Source: Sphingomonas panacis (lineage in GTDB: Bacteria; Pseudomonadota; Alphaproteobacteria; Sphingomonadales; Sphingomonadaceae). Taken from it: 64,000 bases of DNA. This document shows, piece by piece, positions 1-8,889 of this stretch. The translations under genes and the position numbers were made by a program. The stretch is from contig NZ_CP014168.1 of assembly GCF_001717955.1 (NCBI RefSeq), positions 744,001 to 808,000 of the forward strand, given 5' to 3'. Under the pieces are notes generated by a model. The model was not told where the DNA came from and searched no databases. It saw only the letters and a list, made by a program, of their open reading frames with translations. Position 1 is the stretch's first letter. Each line of letters opens with the position of its first letter.

Positions 1-743
1 GCTTTGGCGGCCTCGGGCGATCGGCCGGCCTTGATCGCGATCACCGGCTTGATCCGCGCCGCCGCGCGCGCGGCCGCCATGAACTTGGCGGCGTCCGTGA
101 CACCTTCGACGTACATCAGGATCGCATCGGTATGCGGATCGACCGCGAACAGGTCGATCAGATCGCCGAGATCGACATCCGCCATGTCACCCGCCGAGAC
201 GATGCCGGAGAATCCGATATCGCGGGTCTGCGCCCACCCGAGCATCGCGGTGACGAGCGCGCCGCTCTGCGAGATGAACGCCAGCCGCCCAGGAGTCGCC
301 GGGCTGCGTGCGAAGGTTGCGTTCAGCCGCGCGTGCGGCGCCACGATGCCGAGACAATTGGGGCCGACGATGCGAAGGCCGTGCGGCTTGGCCGCGTCGA
401 GCATCTTCTGGCGAAGGCCGTTGGCCTCGGTGATCCCGGCCGAGATCACCACCGCGCAGCGCGTGCCGATGCGGCCGAGTTCGGCGATGATGTCCGGAAC
501 CGTCGGCGCCGGCGTCATGATGATCGCAAGGTCTGGCGCGCTGCCGAGTGCCGCGATGGACGGAACCCAAACCGCACCATCCTGTGTCACGGGATGCGGA
601 TTGACCGCATAGATCGTGCCAGCGAACCCTGCGGAGCGCATGGTCTCGAGCACGACCGCCCCGATCGCGCCGGCACGGGCCGATGCGCCGATCAACGCGA
701 CGCTGGTGGGTCGCAGCAGAGGGGATAGGTTGCGGATCGTCAT
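1..743 (-). CDS. CoA-binding acyl-CoA synthetase (NDP-forming) family protein, partial
   Basis: Reading leftwards from ATG at 743 gives an open frame that leaves the window without a stop, so only the first ~247 residues are visible. They form a Rossmann-type CoA-binding domain (SVALIGASARAGAIG near the N-terminus, VVISAGI, then GPNCLGI and FISQSGALV), followed by RIKPVIAIKAGRSPEAAK at the cut end. This is the layout of ADP-forming acetyl-CoA synthetase and of the related N-terminal half of protein acetyltransferases (Pat family); the succinyl-CoA ligase alpha subunit shares the fold. The visible part cannot show whether an ATP-grasp or GNAT domain follows. It is divergent from the FixL-type kinase, with a palindrome in the shared upstream region, so co-regulation is possible (inference). 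Confidence 0.8.
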   Translation of the reverse strand, partial: MTIRNLSPLLRPTSVALIGASARAGAIGAVVLETMRSAGFAGTIYAVNPHPVTQDGAVWVPSIAALGSAPDLAIIMTPAPTVPDIIAELGRIGTRCAVVISAGITEANGLRQKMLDAAKPHGLRIVGPNCLGIVAPHARLNATFARSPATPGRLAFISQSGALVTAMLGWAQTRDIGFSGIVSAGDMADVDLGDLIDLFAVDPHTDAILMYVEGVTDAAKFMAAARAAARIKPVIAIKAGRSPEAAK

Positions 744-803
744 CGTGTATCTCACCCGTTGGGAACTGCGAGACCGACCTTGCTCCTGACGATATGCACC
801 GGC

Positions 804-823
804 CATGCGTAGTTTCCCGCATG
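804..823. promoter_or_regulatory. Candidate operator palindrome between acyl-CoA synthetase-like gene and fixL
   Basis: CATGCG, 8 nt, CGCATG is a perfect 6-bp inverted repeat in the 247-nt divergent region. The spacer begins TAGTTTCC, so the site contains GCGTAG followed by CCCGC, resembling the CGTA-centred sites seen upstream of other genes of this island. Binding by the neighbouring FixJ is an inference. Confidence 0.4.
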
Positions 824-990
824 TCGACCGAAAGCAACCTGTCGCAATGCAACATGGCATGAGGGCTGGACGGAAACAGGCTTTTTCAAGTATTTCGATG
901 CGCTTCAGAAACGTGTATAGGCGCGGCGGCGGCTGCGATGCCGATAACAGCCGAGGTCCGCGAGGCGATGTCGACGCGAGAAACAGACTG

Positions 991-2844
991 ATGCCGCCCG
1001 ATCGGCGCCCCGCCCTCGCACGCTACGGCTTCGCTGTCCTGACGGTACTGCTGACGGCCGCCGCGCGATGGGCGTTGCAGCCGGTGTTGGGCGAGCGCGA
1101 CGCTTTTCTTCCCTTCTCGTTTGCGATCCTGATGACCGTGATCTGGAGCGGAACCGCCGAGGCAACCGCGGCGGCCGTGCTGTCGCTCGCGTTCGGGTGC
1201 TATTTTTCGGGCGCGCGCGCCTTCGGCACCGCCGATCTGGTTGAAGCCATCGCCTTCGTCCTGACTGCCGCCGGTATCATTTTGGCGGGCGGCGTGCTGA
1301 ATCGCGCGCGCCGCGCCGCGATCCGAAGCGATCGCCGCGCCACGATCGTCGCAGAGGAACTCAATCTGTTGATCGATGGCGCGCACGGCCACGCCATCTA
1401 CATGCTCGATCCCGGCGGGCACGTCACGATCTGGAACGAAGGCGCCGAACGCCTCAAGGGTTGGAGCGAGGCCGAGGTGATCGGGCAACATACCGCGTTG
1501 TTCTATCCGCCCGACGCCATCGCCGCGAACAAGTTGGAAATCGGCCTGGCGCGGGCGGCGGCCGAAGGGCGTTTCGAAGAAGAGGACTGGCGCCTGCGAA
1601 AGGACGGGTCCGAATTTTTGGCGGCGGTGTCGATCACGGCGCTTCGTGACGAGGGCGGCGCGTTGCGCGGCTTTGCGAAAATCGTGTCCGATATCACCGA
1701 ACGCCGCGCCGCCGAGGACTTGATGCGCTCGCGCGAAAGTCACTTGAGTTCGATCCTCTCGACCGTCCCTAACGCGATGGTGGTGATCGACGCGGCGGGC
1801 ATCATCCTGTCGTTCAGCACCGCCGCCCAGACGCTGTTCGGGCACAGCGAAGACGACGTGGTCGGGCAGAACGTGAGTGTCTTGATGCCATCGCCCGATC
1901 GGGAACGTCACGATGGGTATATCCGTCGATATCTGGAAACCGGGGAGCGGCGAATCATCGGCATCGGCCGCGTGGTGTTCGGCGCGCGCCGTGACGGGAC
2001 CACCTTCCCGATGGAATTGGCGATCGGCGAGGCGGCAGGGGGTGGCCAGCGCATCTTCACCGGATTCATCCGCGACCTCACCGAGCGTCGGCAGACCGAA
2101 GCGCGGCTGGAAACGCTCCAGTCGGAACTCATCCACGTCTCCCGGGTCAGCGCGATGGGGACGATGGCGTCGACTCTGGCGCACGAACTCAACCAGCCGA
2201 TCACCGCGATCGCCAATTATGTCGAGGCGGTTCGCGATCAGCTCGCCGAACCCGATCCCGACGACTTTCCGATGATCCGCGAGGCCCTCGACGATACCGC
2301 GAAGGAAGCGCTGCGCGCAGGGCGTATCGTCCGGCGCCTGCGCGATTTCGTGTCGCGCGGCGAAGTCGAAAAAACCGTCGAACCGTTGCCGAGCCTCATC
2401 AACGAGGCGTCCGTCCTCGGCCTGATGGGCGCGCGCGAACAGGGGATCGAACCGGCGTTCGATCTCGATCCCTACGCCTCGCCGGTACTGGTCGATCGCG
2501 TCCAGATCCAACAAGTGTTGATCAACCTCATCCGCAACGCCTGCGAAGCGATGCGCGGGAGCGACACACGGCGTCTCGTCGTCTCGACCCGCGCGGAAGC
2601 TGCCGAAATGGTGCGGGTGACGGTATCGGACACCGGCGCGGGGGTTTCGCCAGCGATCGCCGCTCAGCTTTTCACCGCCTTCGTCAGCACCAAGGCCGAG
2701 GGGATGGGCCTTGGTCTCTCGATATGCCGCACGATCGTCGAAGCCAATGGCGGTCGTATTTGGATGGAGCCGCGCGAGAGCGGCGGCAGCGACTTCCATT
2801 TCACGTTGGTTCGCGCCTGTATGGAGGACGACAATGATCGATAA
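991..2844 (+). CDS. fixL: FixL-type heme-PAS oxygen-sensor histidine kinase
   Basis: Membrane-bound sensor kinase, 617 residues from ATG 991. Earlier in-frame starts back to 805 would only add a low-complexity arginine-rich stretch. Order: an N-terminal DUF4118-like block of hydrophobic segments (about 1-110), a PAS domain (about 126-238), a second PAS (about 250-370), then HisKA and HATPase. The second PAS matches FixL closely: His307 lies in RERHDGYI and Arg327 in GIGRVV. Their spacing of 20 equals that of the proximal heme ligand His200 and Arg220 in Bradyrhizobium FixL, so heme and O2 binding is strongly suggested. The phospho-acceptor is His398 in LAHELNQP; the ATP-binding end has GMGLGLSI. 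It overlaps fixJ by 11 nt and is therefore co-translated. The exact start is uncertain. Confidence 0.88.
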   Translation: MPPDRRPALARYGFAVLTVLLTAAARWALQPVLGERDAFLPFSFAILMTVIWSGTAEATAAAVLSLAFGCYFSGARAFGTADLVEAIAFVLTAAGIILAGGVLNRARRAAIRSDRRATIVAEELNLLIDGAHGHAIYMLDPGGHVTIWNEGAERLKGWSEAEVIGQHTALFYPPDAIAANKLEIGLARAAAEGRFEEEDWRLRKDGSEFLAAVSITALRDEGGALRGFAKIVSDITERRAAEDLMRSRESHLSSILSTVPNAMVVIDAAGIILSFSTAAQTLFGHSEDDVVGQNVSVLMPSPDRERHDGYIRRYLETGERRIIGIGRVVFGARRDGTTFPMELAIGEAAGGGQRIFTGFIRDLTERRQTEARLETLQSELIHVSRVSAMGTMASTLAHELNQPITAIANYVEAVRDQLAEPDPDDFPMIREALDDTAKEALRAGRIVRRLRDFVSRGEVEKTVEPLPSLINEASVLGLMGAREQGIEPAFDLDPYASPVLVDRVQIQQVLINLIRNACEAMRGSDTRRLVVSTRAEAAEMVRVTVSDTGAGVSPAIAAQLFTAFVSTKAEGMGLGLSICRTIVEANGGRIWMEPRESGGSDFHFTLVRACMEDDNDR

Positions 2845-3448
2845 GAAACACGTTCACATCGTCGATGACGAAGACGCGATCCGGCGTTCGGCCGGGTATA
2901 TGCTCAAGACCTCGGGTTATGTGGTGGAAACCTGGCAATCCGGCACGGCCTTTCTCAAGGAGGTTCGCCATGTCGAATATGGCTGCATTCTGCTCGATGT
3001 CCGGATGCCGGACATCGACGGGCTGGGCGTTCAGCGCATGCTCGCCGAGCGCGGGGTGACGATGCCGATCGTCATCATGACCGGACACGGCGACATCGGC
3101 ATCGCGGTCCGCGCGATGAAGGCGGGTGCGGTCGATTTCCTCGAGAAGCCGTTTGAAAAGGCGGCGCTGCTCGCCGCCATCGAAGACGCGTTCGAACGCA
3201 TCGCCGCGACCGACGGTGCGACGGCGCGCGCCGCCGAAGCCGAGGTCATACTCGCCAGTCTGACGGCGCGGGAGCGTGAGGTGCTGGACGGCCTCGCTCA
3301 GGGTTTGCCCAACAAGACGATCGCTTATGATCTCGGCATCTCCCCGCGAACGGTCGAAGTTCACCGCGCGAACGTGATGACCAAGCTCGATGTGCGGAGC
3401 CTCTCGGACGCGCTCAGAATCGCCTTCGCGGCAGGTATGGGCGCGTGA
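2834..3448 (+). CDS. fixJ: FixJ-family response regulator
   Basis: 204-residue receiver plus LuxR-type helix-turn-helix protein, the expected phosphorylation partner of the FixL kinase just upstream. The receiver has the acidic pair DDED near residue 11, phospho-acceptor Asp55 in LLDVRMPD, the switch Thr in IVIMTGHGD and Lys in FLEKPF. The DNA-binding end carries [15 protein letters not shown] and [14 protein letters not shown] 2834 is preceded by GGAGG at 2823, inside the end of fixL, and the two genes overlap by 11 nt. No nitrogen-fixation or cbb3 oxidase genes are in the window, so its targets are probably the neighbouring stress and redox genes (inference). Confidence 0.92.
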   Translation: MIDKKHVHIVDDEDAIRRSAGYMLKTSGYVVETWQSGTAFLKEVRHVEYGCILLDVRMPDIDGLGVQRMLAERGVTMPIVIMTGHGDIGIAVRAMKAGAVDFLEKPFEKAALLAAIEDAFERIAATDGATARAAEAEVILASLTAREREVLDGLAQGLPNKTIAYDLGISPRTVEVHRANVMTKLDVRSLSDALRIAFAAGMGA

Positions 3449-3460
3449 TCCTTAGGAGCT

Positions 3461-3468
3461 TTACGTAA
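3461..3468. promoter_or_regulatory. TTACGTAA palindrome, candidate FixJ-type site
   Basis: A perfect 8-bp palindrome in the 72-nt gap between fixJ and the orphan receiver gene. A similar palindrome, CTACGTAG, occurs at 8890 upstream of the L,D-transpeptidase operon. Function is inferred from the repeated YTACGTAR pattern only. Confidence 0.35.
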
Positions 3469-3520
3469 CGACCGGACCCTGGCGCCGCGCAACATAGCGG
3501 CGTTTGCCAAGGGTCATCGA

Positions 3521-3925
3521 ATGAAGGCTGTTACGGGATCAACTGCGGGCCATCGGCCAAGAGTCCTGATCGTCGAAAATGATGCGGGGGTGCGTCGCTC
3601 CATGCAGTTGCTCCTCCAGGCACGGGGGTTCGATGTCAGGGCATATCCGGGGGGGCAGCCGCTACTCGCCGATGTCGCGCTGCGAAGGCCGGATTGCCTG
3701 GTCGCAGACTATCGTCTCGACGACCAGACCGGCATCGCCGTCCTCAAGGCCATGCGGGCGCTGGAATGGGATGGCCCCGCGATCCTCGTCTCGGCCTATG
3801 CGTCGGCCGAGCTGGAGCGTGACGCACGGGACGCGGGTTTCGCCGCCGTGTTCGAAAAGCCGCTGCGTGAATATGCGCTGGTCGATGCCGTCGCGCGCCT
3901 CACCCGGCGGCCGGGGATCGGCTGA
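3521..3925 (+). CDS. Response-regulator receiver-domain protein (first half of a split FixJ-like regulator)
   Basis: 134 residues containing a single receiver domain: acidic pocket EN-D near residues 19-21, phospho-acceptor Asp63 in LVADYRLDD, the switch segment ILVSAYAS and the conserved Lys in VFEKPL. It ends a few residues after the receiver fold, with no output domain of its own. The next ORF starts inside its stop codon (TGATG at 3923-3927) in a different frame and supplies a LuxR-type helix-turn-helix. Together they look like one FixJ-type regulator divided in two. This may be a true two-gene arrangement with coupled translation, or the result of a single-base frameshift; the sequence alone does not decide. 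It may respond to FixL or to another kinase. Confidence 0.85.
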   Translation: MKAVTGSTAGHRPRVLIVENDAGVRRSMQLLLQARGFDVRAYPGGQPLLADVALRRPDCLVADYRLDDQTGIAVLKAMRALEWDGPAILVSAYASAELERDARDAGFAAVFEKPLREYALVDAVARLTRRPGIG

Positions 3926-4188
3926 TGTCGGCAGCGCCGGGATCGCTCCGGCCGGCGGGCCACCGCCCGGCAACGCTCGAGAGCCTTTCCCGCCGCGAGC
4001 GCGATGTGCTCGACGGGGTCGTGCGCGGTTTGACCAACAAACAGATCGGCATCGAACTGGGGATCAGCCATCGCACGGTCGAGAACCATCGCGGCCGCCT
4101 GATGCGCAAACTCCACGTCGGCACGGCGGCCGATCTTCTTGCCATGGCACCATCGGCCGGTGGCGCGCCGCCAACCGATACCGCGTAA
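3925..4188 (+). CDS. LuxR-type helix-turn-helix DNA-binding protein (second half of a split FixJ-like regulator)
   Basis: 87 residues, essentially one GerE/LuxR domain: LSRRERDVLDGVVRGLTNKQ, then GISHRTVENHRGRLMRKL, closely resembling the FixJ output domain. The start ATG overlaps the upstream TGA by one base, so translation is probably coupled to the receiver ORF. No receiver is attached. As a free protein it could bind DNA constitutively, as isolated FixJ output domains can, or dimerise with the receiver protein. A frameshift joining the two ORFs would restore a conventional regulator of roughly 220 residues. The C-terminal 20 residues are alanine- and proline-rich and look disordered. Confidence 0.75.
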   Translation: MSAAPGSLRPAGHRPATLESLSRRERDVLDGVVRGLTNKQIGIELGISHRTVENHRGRLMRKLHVGTAADLLAMAPSAGGAPPTDTA

Positions 4189-4262
4189 CATCCCGTATAG
4201 CGGGGCGCGGCGTCGAAGATGCACATCGGCGTCATCGTTGGATCATTCGACGGGAGATCGAC

Positions 4263-4643
4263 ATGAGTGAAGATCAGCACGCGCCGGCATCGACTCAATC
4301 CGATTCCACGAGCGAGACGTCCGTCACGCAGGCCATCCCGGAAATCGGCAAGCTGCTGGTGATGGGGCCACGTCTTCAGGCCACCATGCTCAAGACCGTG
4401 ATCGATCGCCAGCGCCAGGCGCTCGCGCTTCTGAATCAACGCACGGCGGACGGCCTCAAGCTCGCCGAGGCGATCTCCGACGCGTCCTCTCCAACCGACG
4501 CGTTGGAGGCCTGGACCGCTTTCGTCCAGACCGGCTTCAAACACGTTGCGGAACACGCCGGCGAAATCGGCCGTCAAACGATGGAAGCCTTGCAGACCGC
4601 GCAGCGCGAGGCGGCAGCAACGTCGATGCGGCGCGCCGCCTGA
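4263..4643 (+). CDS. Phasin-like protein
   Basis: 126 residues from ATG 4263, preceded by GGGAG at the right spacing. After a Ser/Thr/Gln-rich leader of about 25 residues the protein is predicted to be almost entirely helical and amphipathic (for example ALEAWTAFVQTGFKHVAEHAGEI), the pattern of phasins that coat polyhydroxyalkanoate granules. There is no signal peptide. No PHA synthase is nearby, so a storage-granule role rests on the fold pattern only. It follows the split regulator at a 74-nt gap and precedes a universal stress protein, which fits a stress-storage programme. Other small helical proteins could look similar. Confidence 0.6.
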   Translation: MSEDQHAPASTQSDSTSETSVTQAIPEIGKLLVMGPRLQATMLKTVIDRQRQALALLNQRTADGLKLAEAISDASSPTDALEAWTAFVQTGFKHVAEHAGEIGRQTMEALQTAQREAAATSMRRAA

Positions 4644-4691
4644 TACCGTGGTGGTCGGCACGACCATCACCCGAAGCCGAGGGACCGGAGA

Positions 4692-5480
4692 ATGAACAAG
4701 ATCCTTTTGCTCGTCCATGATGACGCCGGCCTCGCATCGCGGCTGGAGGCCGCCCTCGATGTCGCCCGCGCGTTGGACGGCACGTTGCTCTGCCTCGACC
4801 TCACCGTTCCGATCGCGTCGGTTGGCGCCGACCCGCTGTTCGGGCCGATGGTGCTGGAGCCGGAAACCGCCACGCAGGCGGTCGTCGCCGCCCGCGCCGA
4901 ACTCGACCGCAGCGGTCTCCGATACGACTGGATCGAGCGTCGCGGCGAACTGGCGACCGAACTCGCCCGTGTCGCGCCGCTCGCCGACCTTGTCGTGCTG
5001 AGTTCGCCACGGGACTTGCTCTTTCCCGCCATGCACAAAGCCATCGGCGATACCTTGGTGCGCGCGAACAAGCCGGTTCTCGCGGTGCCGGGTACGCCGG
5101 CTGGGATGCATGTTCACGGCGACGTCCTTCTCCTCTGGGACGGATCACCGGGCGCGAACGAGGCGATGCTCGCGGCGATGCCGTTGCTATGTCATGCCGC
5201 GTCGGTCACCGTGCTGGAGATCGACGACGGTTCGCTCGGCCTGCCCGCGCTGAAGGCGACCGAGTATCTGTCGGAACGCGGCATCGCCAATCATGTGCAT
5301 CAAGAGTTGGCGTTCGGCGAGAAGGCCGGTTTCCTGATCCTCGAATGGATCGACACGCTCAAACCCGCCTATGTCGTGATGGGTGGCTACAGCCACGCGC
5401 GCCTTATCGAAGGTCTGTTCGGGGGCGTGACCGAGCGCTTGCTGGACGATTGCCCGATCCCGCTCTTCATCAAACATTGA
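4692..5480 (+). CDS. Universal stress protein (UspA family, tandem-domain type)
   Basis: 262 residues, about twice a single Usp domain. The N-terminal half begins NKILLLVHDD and contains LVVLSSPRDLLFP and the return strand KPVLAVPG. The C-terminal half ends with YVVMGGYSHARLIEGLFGGVTERLLDDCPIPLFIKH-like sequence, the conserved Usp tail with G-x2-G-x9-G spacing seen in ATP-binding members. Cytoplasmic. The next gene follows 13 nt downstream behind a strong ribosome-binding site, so the two are probably co-transcribed. Tandem Usp proteins are typical members of low-oxygen regulons in other bacteria, which fits the FixLJ neighbours (inference). Confidence 0.88.
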   Translation: MNKILLLVHDDAGLASRLEAALDVARALDGTLLCLDLTVPIASVGADPLFGPMVLEPETATQAVVAARAELDRSGLRYDWIERRGELATELARVAPLADLVVLSSPRDLLFPAMHKAIGDTLVRANKPVLAVPGTPAGMHVHGDVLLLWDGSPGANEAMLAAMPLLCHAASVTVLEIDDGSLGLPALKATEYLSERGIANHVHQELAFGEKAGFLILEWIDTLKPAYVVMGGYSHARLIEGLFGGVTERLLDDCPIPLFIKH

Positions 5481-5493
5481 AGGAGGCACCTGC

Positions 5494-6129
5494 GTGACCA
5501 TCGAACCGATCCGGCATCTCGTGGTGCTGTGCCATCCACGCAGCGACAGTTTCAATCACCAGATCGCCGCCACCTATTGCGAAACCGTGCGGGCGTGCGG
5601 CCAGGTCGCGTGCCTGCGCGATCTCTACGCCGTCCGCTTCGATCCGATCCTCGAATATATCGGCGAAGGGCCTCAGCTCGCGACGCTCGATGATCTGCGC
5701 GAAATCCGGCGGTGCGACGTACTCACCTTCATCTACCCGATCTGGTTCGGCCTCCCGCCGGCGATGATCAAGGGCTATGTCGATCGCGTCCTCGGCGGCG
5801 GGTTCAAGCCGGATCGCGACCATCCCCGCGTGGCCAAGCCGTTGCTCGCCGGAGTCCATATGCTCGGCATCACGACATCGGCCTCGACCGATGCGTGGCT
5901 CGCCGAGCAGGGGCAATTGATCGCACTTCGCGAAGGCTTCGATCACTATCTCGGCACGATCTTCCAGATGGCGAGCACCCGGCATCTGCACATCGATGCG
6001 GTCGTCGAAGGTCTCGACAAGCTTTATGCCGAACAACAGCTCGAGCGGGTTCGCGAGGCGGCCACGGAGATCTGTGCGAAAGCGCTCCATGCGGCGCATC
6101 GCAAGGAAGTGTCGCGCATTCTGGGTTGA
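5494..6129 (+). CDS. Flavodoxin-fold NAD(P)H:quinone oxidoreductase-like protein
   Basis: 211 residues beginning at GTG 5494; the perfect AGGAGG at 5481-5486 with 7-nt spacing decides this start. Motifs are those of the NQO/modulator-of-drug-activity flavodoxin-like family: LVVLCHPRSDSFNH for phosphate and FMN binding, TFIYPIWFGLPPAMIKGYVDRVL for the flavin and dimer interface, and GITTSAS. The expected reaction is two-electron reduction of quinones or similar acceptors using NAD(P)H and bound FMN or FAD. It forms an operon with the upstream universal stress protein and is followed immediately by a GC-rich hairpin, probably the transcript end. The actual substrate cannot be read from sequence. 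Confidence 0.85.
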   Translation: MTIEPIRHLVVLCHPRSDSFNHQIAATYCETVRACGQVACLRDLYAVRFDPILEYIGEGPQLATLDDLREIRRCDVLTFIYPIWFGLPPAMIKGYVDRVLGGGFKPDRDHPRVAKPLLAGVHMLGITTSASTDAWLAEQGQLIALREGFDHYLGTIFQMASTRHLHIDAVVEGLDKLYAEQQLERVREAATEICAKALHAAHRKEVSRILG

Positions 6130-6135
6130 AGCGAC

Positions 6136-6169
6136 CCAACCCGGCGCACGATCATCTGCGCCGGGTTGG
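6136..6169 (+). terminator. GC-rich hairpin after the usp-oxidoreductase operon
   Basis: CCAACCCGGCGCA, 8-nt loop, then its exact complement: a 13-bp perfect stem starting 6 nt after the oxidoreductase stop. No U-run follows, so it may be a weak intrinsic terminator or a 3' end stabiliser. Confidence 0.6.
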
Positions 6170-6285
6170 CGTGGCCTCCGTCGGTCTCCCCGGTCGCGCC
6201 CCGTCGCGATGCTCAAACCGCGATTTTTCAACCACCGGTCCCGGCTCCGCAGCCTTCGCGCAACGCGCTCCCCTCCACGAATCAA

Positions 6286-6322
6286 CCGGCCTGCCGTGCT
6301 GAAGGACAGCACGGCAGGCCGG
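6286..6322. terminator. Perfect 15-bp hairpin between convergent genes
   Basis: CCGGCCTGCCGTGCT, 7-nt loop, then its exact complement. It lies 35 nt past the stop of the minus-strand alcohol dehydrogenase and faces the plus-strand hairpin at 6136. It is probably the transcript end for the minus-strand operon; the bidirectional symmetry prevents assigning it to one strand. Confidence 0.6.
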
Positions 6323-6356
6323 CGCATGACGAGTCGGTGGCCTTGCGCCGGGCGCT

Positions 6357-7388
6357 TCACCCTTTCTCGAAGTCGATCACGATCCGTCCCTCGATCTCGC
6401 CGCGATGCATCCGCCCGAAGATATCGTTGATATTCTCAAGCGTATCGGTGGCCACGGTCGCGCGGACCTTGCCGTCACCCGCGAAATCGAGCGCTTCCTG
6501 AAGGTCGAGCCGTGTTCCCACGATCGAACCGCGCACGGTGATGCCGTTGAGCACGGTATCGAAGATCGACAGCGGGAAATCGCCCGGCGGCAGGCCATTG
6601 AGCGCGACCGTCCCGCCGCGACGCACCATACCCATCGCCTGCGCGAAGGCGATCGGCGAGACCGCCGTCACCAGCACGCCCTGCGCGCCGCCGATCTCCT
6701 TCTTGATGAACGCGGCGGGATCGGTGTTGCGCGCGTTCACCGTCAGCGTCGCGCCGAGCTCCTCGGCCAGCCGCAGCTTGGCGTCGTCGATATCGACCGC
6801 GACGACGTTCAATCCCATCGCCTTGGCATATTGCACCGCCATATGGCCCAGCCCGCCGATGCCCGAGATCGCCATCCAGTCCCCCGGCTTGGTGTCGGTG
6901 ACCTTGAGGCCCTTGTAGACCGTCACGCCCGCGCACAGCACCGGCGCGATCTCGACGAAGCCGACGTTGGCGGGGAGATGTCCGACGTAATTGGGATCGG
7001 CGATGACATATTCGGCGAAGCTGCCGTTGACCGAATAGCCGGTGTTCTGCTGGTCCTCGCACAATGTCTCCCAGCCGCCGAGGCAATGCACGCAATGCCC
7101 GCAGGCGGTGTAGAGCCACGGCACGCCGACGCGGTCGCCTTCCTTGACATGGGTGACGCCCGCGCCGACCGCGACGACATGGCCGACGCCTTCATGGCCG
7201 GGAATGAACGGCGGGTTGGGTTTGACCGGCCAGTCGCCTTCCGCCGCGTGCAGATCGGTGTGACACACACCCGTCGCCGCGATCTTGACGAGGATCTGGC
7301 CCGGACCCGGCATCCGCACGGCCACCTCCTCGATGACCAGAGGCTTGCCGAATTCGCGGACGACCGCCGCTTTCATTGTCTTTTCCAT
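6357..7388 (-). CDS. Zinc-dependent alcohol dehydrogenase (AdhP/AdhA type)
   Basis: 343 residues, the length of tetrameric bacterial Zn alcohol dehydrogenases. The catalytic-zinc motif is visible as [14 protein letters not shown] and PGHEGVGHV. The structural-zinc lobe has four cysteines in [16 protein letters not shown], and the NAD(H)-binding motif is [17 protein letters not shown]. It should interconvert primary alcohols and aldehydes in the cytoplasm. The start is ATG 7388; a second in-frame ATG 12 nt later is possible. The aldehyde dehydrogenase ends 15 nt upstream on the same strand, so the pair can take an alcohol through to the acid or run in reverse for redox balance under low oxygen (inference). 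Confidence 0.93.
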   Translation of the reverse strand: MEKTMKAAVVREFGKPLVIEEVAVRMPGPGQILVKIAATGVCHTDLHAAEGDWPVKPNPPFIPGHEGVGHVVAVGAGVTHVKEGDRVGVPWLYTACGHCVHCLGGWETLCEDQQNTGYSVNGSFAEYVIADPNYVGHLPANVGFVEIAPVLCAGVTVYKGLKVTDTKPGDWMAISGIGGLGHMAVQYAKAMGLNVVAVDIDDAKLRLAEELGATLTVNARNTDPAAFIKKEIGGAQGVLVTAVSPIAFAQAMGMVRRGGTVALNGLPPGDFPLSIFDTVLNGITVRGSIVGTRLDLQEALDFAGDGKVRATVATDTLENINDIFGRMHRGEIEGRIVIDFEKG

Positions 7389-7403
7389 GATCCCTGCCCT
7401 CGT

Positions 7404-8795
7404 TCAGAACGGTGCGTCGATGTCGACGACATCGATCAGCTTGTGGTTGACGAATTCCTTGAGGCCGAGGCCGAGCAGTTCGCGGCCATAGCCCGACCGG
7501 CGGACGCCGCCGAACGGCAGGTCGGCCTTCACCATCGTCGGATGGTTGACGAACACCATCCCGGTCGAAATCCGCGCGGCCACCTCGGCGCCGTGCTTCG
7601 TATCCGACGTGAACACCGATCCTCCCAGCCCGAACGGTGAATCATTGGCGATGCGCACGGCATCGTCCTCGTCCTTCGCGCGGAACAGCATCGATACCGG
7701 GCCGAAAAACTCCCAATGCCGCGCGGGATTGTCCTCGCCGATGTCGGTGAGGATCACCGGCTGCACGAATGCGCCGCGGTTGGGTGCCTCGGGGCCGACC
7801 GGCGTGGCGGTGGCGCCATGTTCGACCGCTTTCGCGACCATCGCCTTGAGATCGTCCGCCGCCTTTTGCGACGACAGCGGCGCGAGCGTGGTTCCGGGAT
7901 CGAGCGGATCGCCCATGCGCAGCGCGGCAACGCCCTTGGTATAACGGTCTAGGAACGCGTCGTAGACCGGATCGACGACGATCATGCGCTTGGACGACAC
8001 GCAGACCTGTCCGCCGTTCCAGTGGCGGCCGAACACCGCCCACGGCACGGTCTTTTCGAGATCGGCGTCGGCGAGCACGACGAACGCATCTGCGCCGCCC
8101 AGTTCCATCGTCGATTTCTTGAGTGCGCGGCCCGCCTGCGCGGCCACCACCGCACCTGCGGTTTCCGATCCCGTCAGCGCGACGCCGTGGACGCGCGGAT
8201 CGTTGATGATCGCCTCGATCTGGTCGTGGTTGGCGTACAGGTTCTGGAACCCGCCCGCGATCAGCCCGGCATCGCGCATCAGCGCTTCGAACGCGGCCGC
8301 GCATTGCGGCACGTTGGCGGCGTGTTTGAGGAGGATGGTGTTGCCGGCGGAAAGCTGCGGCGCGATGATGCGCGCGATCTGATAATAGGGGAAATTCCAC
8401 GGCTCGATCGCGAGCAGCAGCCCGAGCGGCTCACAGACCAGCGTCGCTTCGCCTTCGGCCGGGTCGGCGACCGGAAGCCGCTCGGGGGCGAGCAGACGCT
8501 CGGCATTGTCGGCGTAATAGTCGAAGATCGCGGCGGAGAGTTCCACCTCCGCCATCGCCTCGCTCAACAGCTTGCCCATCTCGAGCGTCAGCAATCGCGC
8601 GAAGCGGTCCGCGTCGCCCCGCAGCAGCGTCGCGGCGCTGCGCATCACGGCGGCGCGATGCGCGAACGTCGTCTGGCGCCACGCCTTGAACGCAAGGTCG
8701 CCCTGCGCGATAGCCTGTTGAACCTCGACGTCGCTCGTTTCGGGAAAGGTCTGAAGAACCTCGCCCGAATAGGGATTTACAGTCGCATAAGCCAT
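7404..8795 (-). CDS. NAD(P)-dependent aldehyde dehydrogenase (succinate-semialdehyde dehydrogenase-like)
   Basis: 463 residues from ATG 8795, chosen because AAGGA lies just upstream and MAYATVNPYSGEVL is the normal family start; the longer open frame to 9008 lies outside the fold. Landmarks: AIEPWNFPYYQ, LTGSETAG, catalytic Glu in MELGGADAFVV, catalytic Cys in GGQVCVSSKR, and the C-terminal EFFGPV and PFGGVRRSGYGREL. It is closest in pattern to short succinate-semialdehyde dehydrogenases of the GabD/Sad type, but the substrate is not certain. It is the first gene of a two-gene operon with the alcohol dehydrogenase and is divergent from the L,D-transpeptidase operon, with a CTACGTAG palindrome between them. 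Confidence 0.9.
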   Translation of the reverse strand: MAYATVNPYSGEVLQTFPETSDVEVQQAIAQGDLAFKAWRQTTFAHRAAVMRSAATLLRGDADRFARLLTLEMGKLLSEAMAEVELSAAIFDYYADNAERLLAPERLPVADPAEGEATLVCEPLGLLLAIEPWNFPYYQIARIIAPQLSAGNTILLKHAANVPQCAAAFEALMRDAGLIAGGFQNLYANHDQIEAIINDPRVHGVALTGSETAGAVVAAQAGRALKKSTMELGGADAFVVLADADLEKTVPWAVFGRHWNGGQVCVSSKRMIVVDPVYDAFLDRYTKGVAALRMGDPLDPGTTLAPLSSQKAADDLKAMVAKAVEHGATATPVGPEAPNRGAFVQPVILTDIGEDNPARHWEFFGPVSMLFRAKDEDDAVRIANDSPFGLGGSVFTSDTKHGAEVAARISTGMVFVNHPTMVKADLPFGGVRRSGYGRELLGLGLKEFVNHKLIDVVDIDAPF

Positions 8796-8889
8796 TGCGC
8801 GGTCCTTGTTATCGATGCGAAACGCCCACCGATCGGGGCTGACCACGGGCAGCTTTGTTCGCATGCCGACACCGACCCAATACGGATTG

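Noticed and set aside
886..2799. A 637-codon minus-strand open frame over fixL
   Set aside because: Antisense shadow of a gene with clear PAS, HisKA and ATPase motifs; the antisense product has no recognisable domain.
991..3448. FixLJ taken as evidence for nitrogen fixation
   Set aside because: No nif, fixNOPQ, fixGHIS or fixK gene is present in the window; FixLJ-type pairs also control respiration and stress genes in non-diazotrophs.
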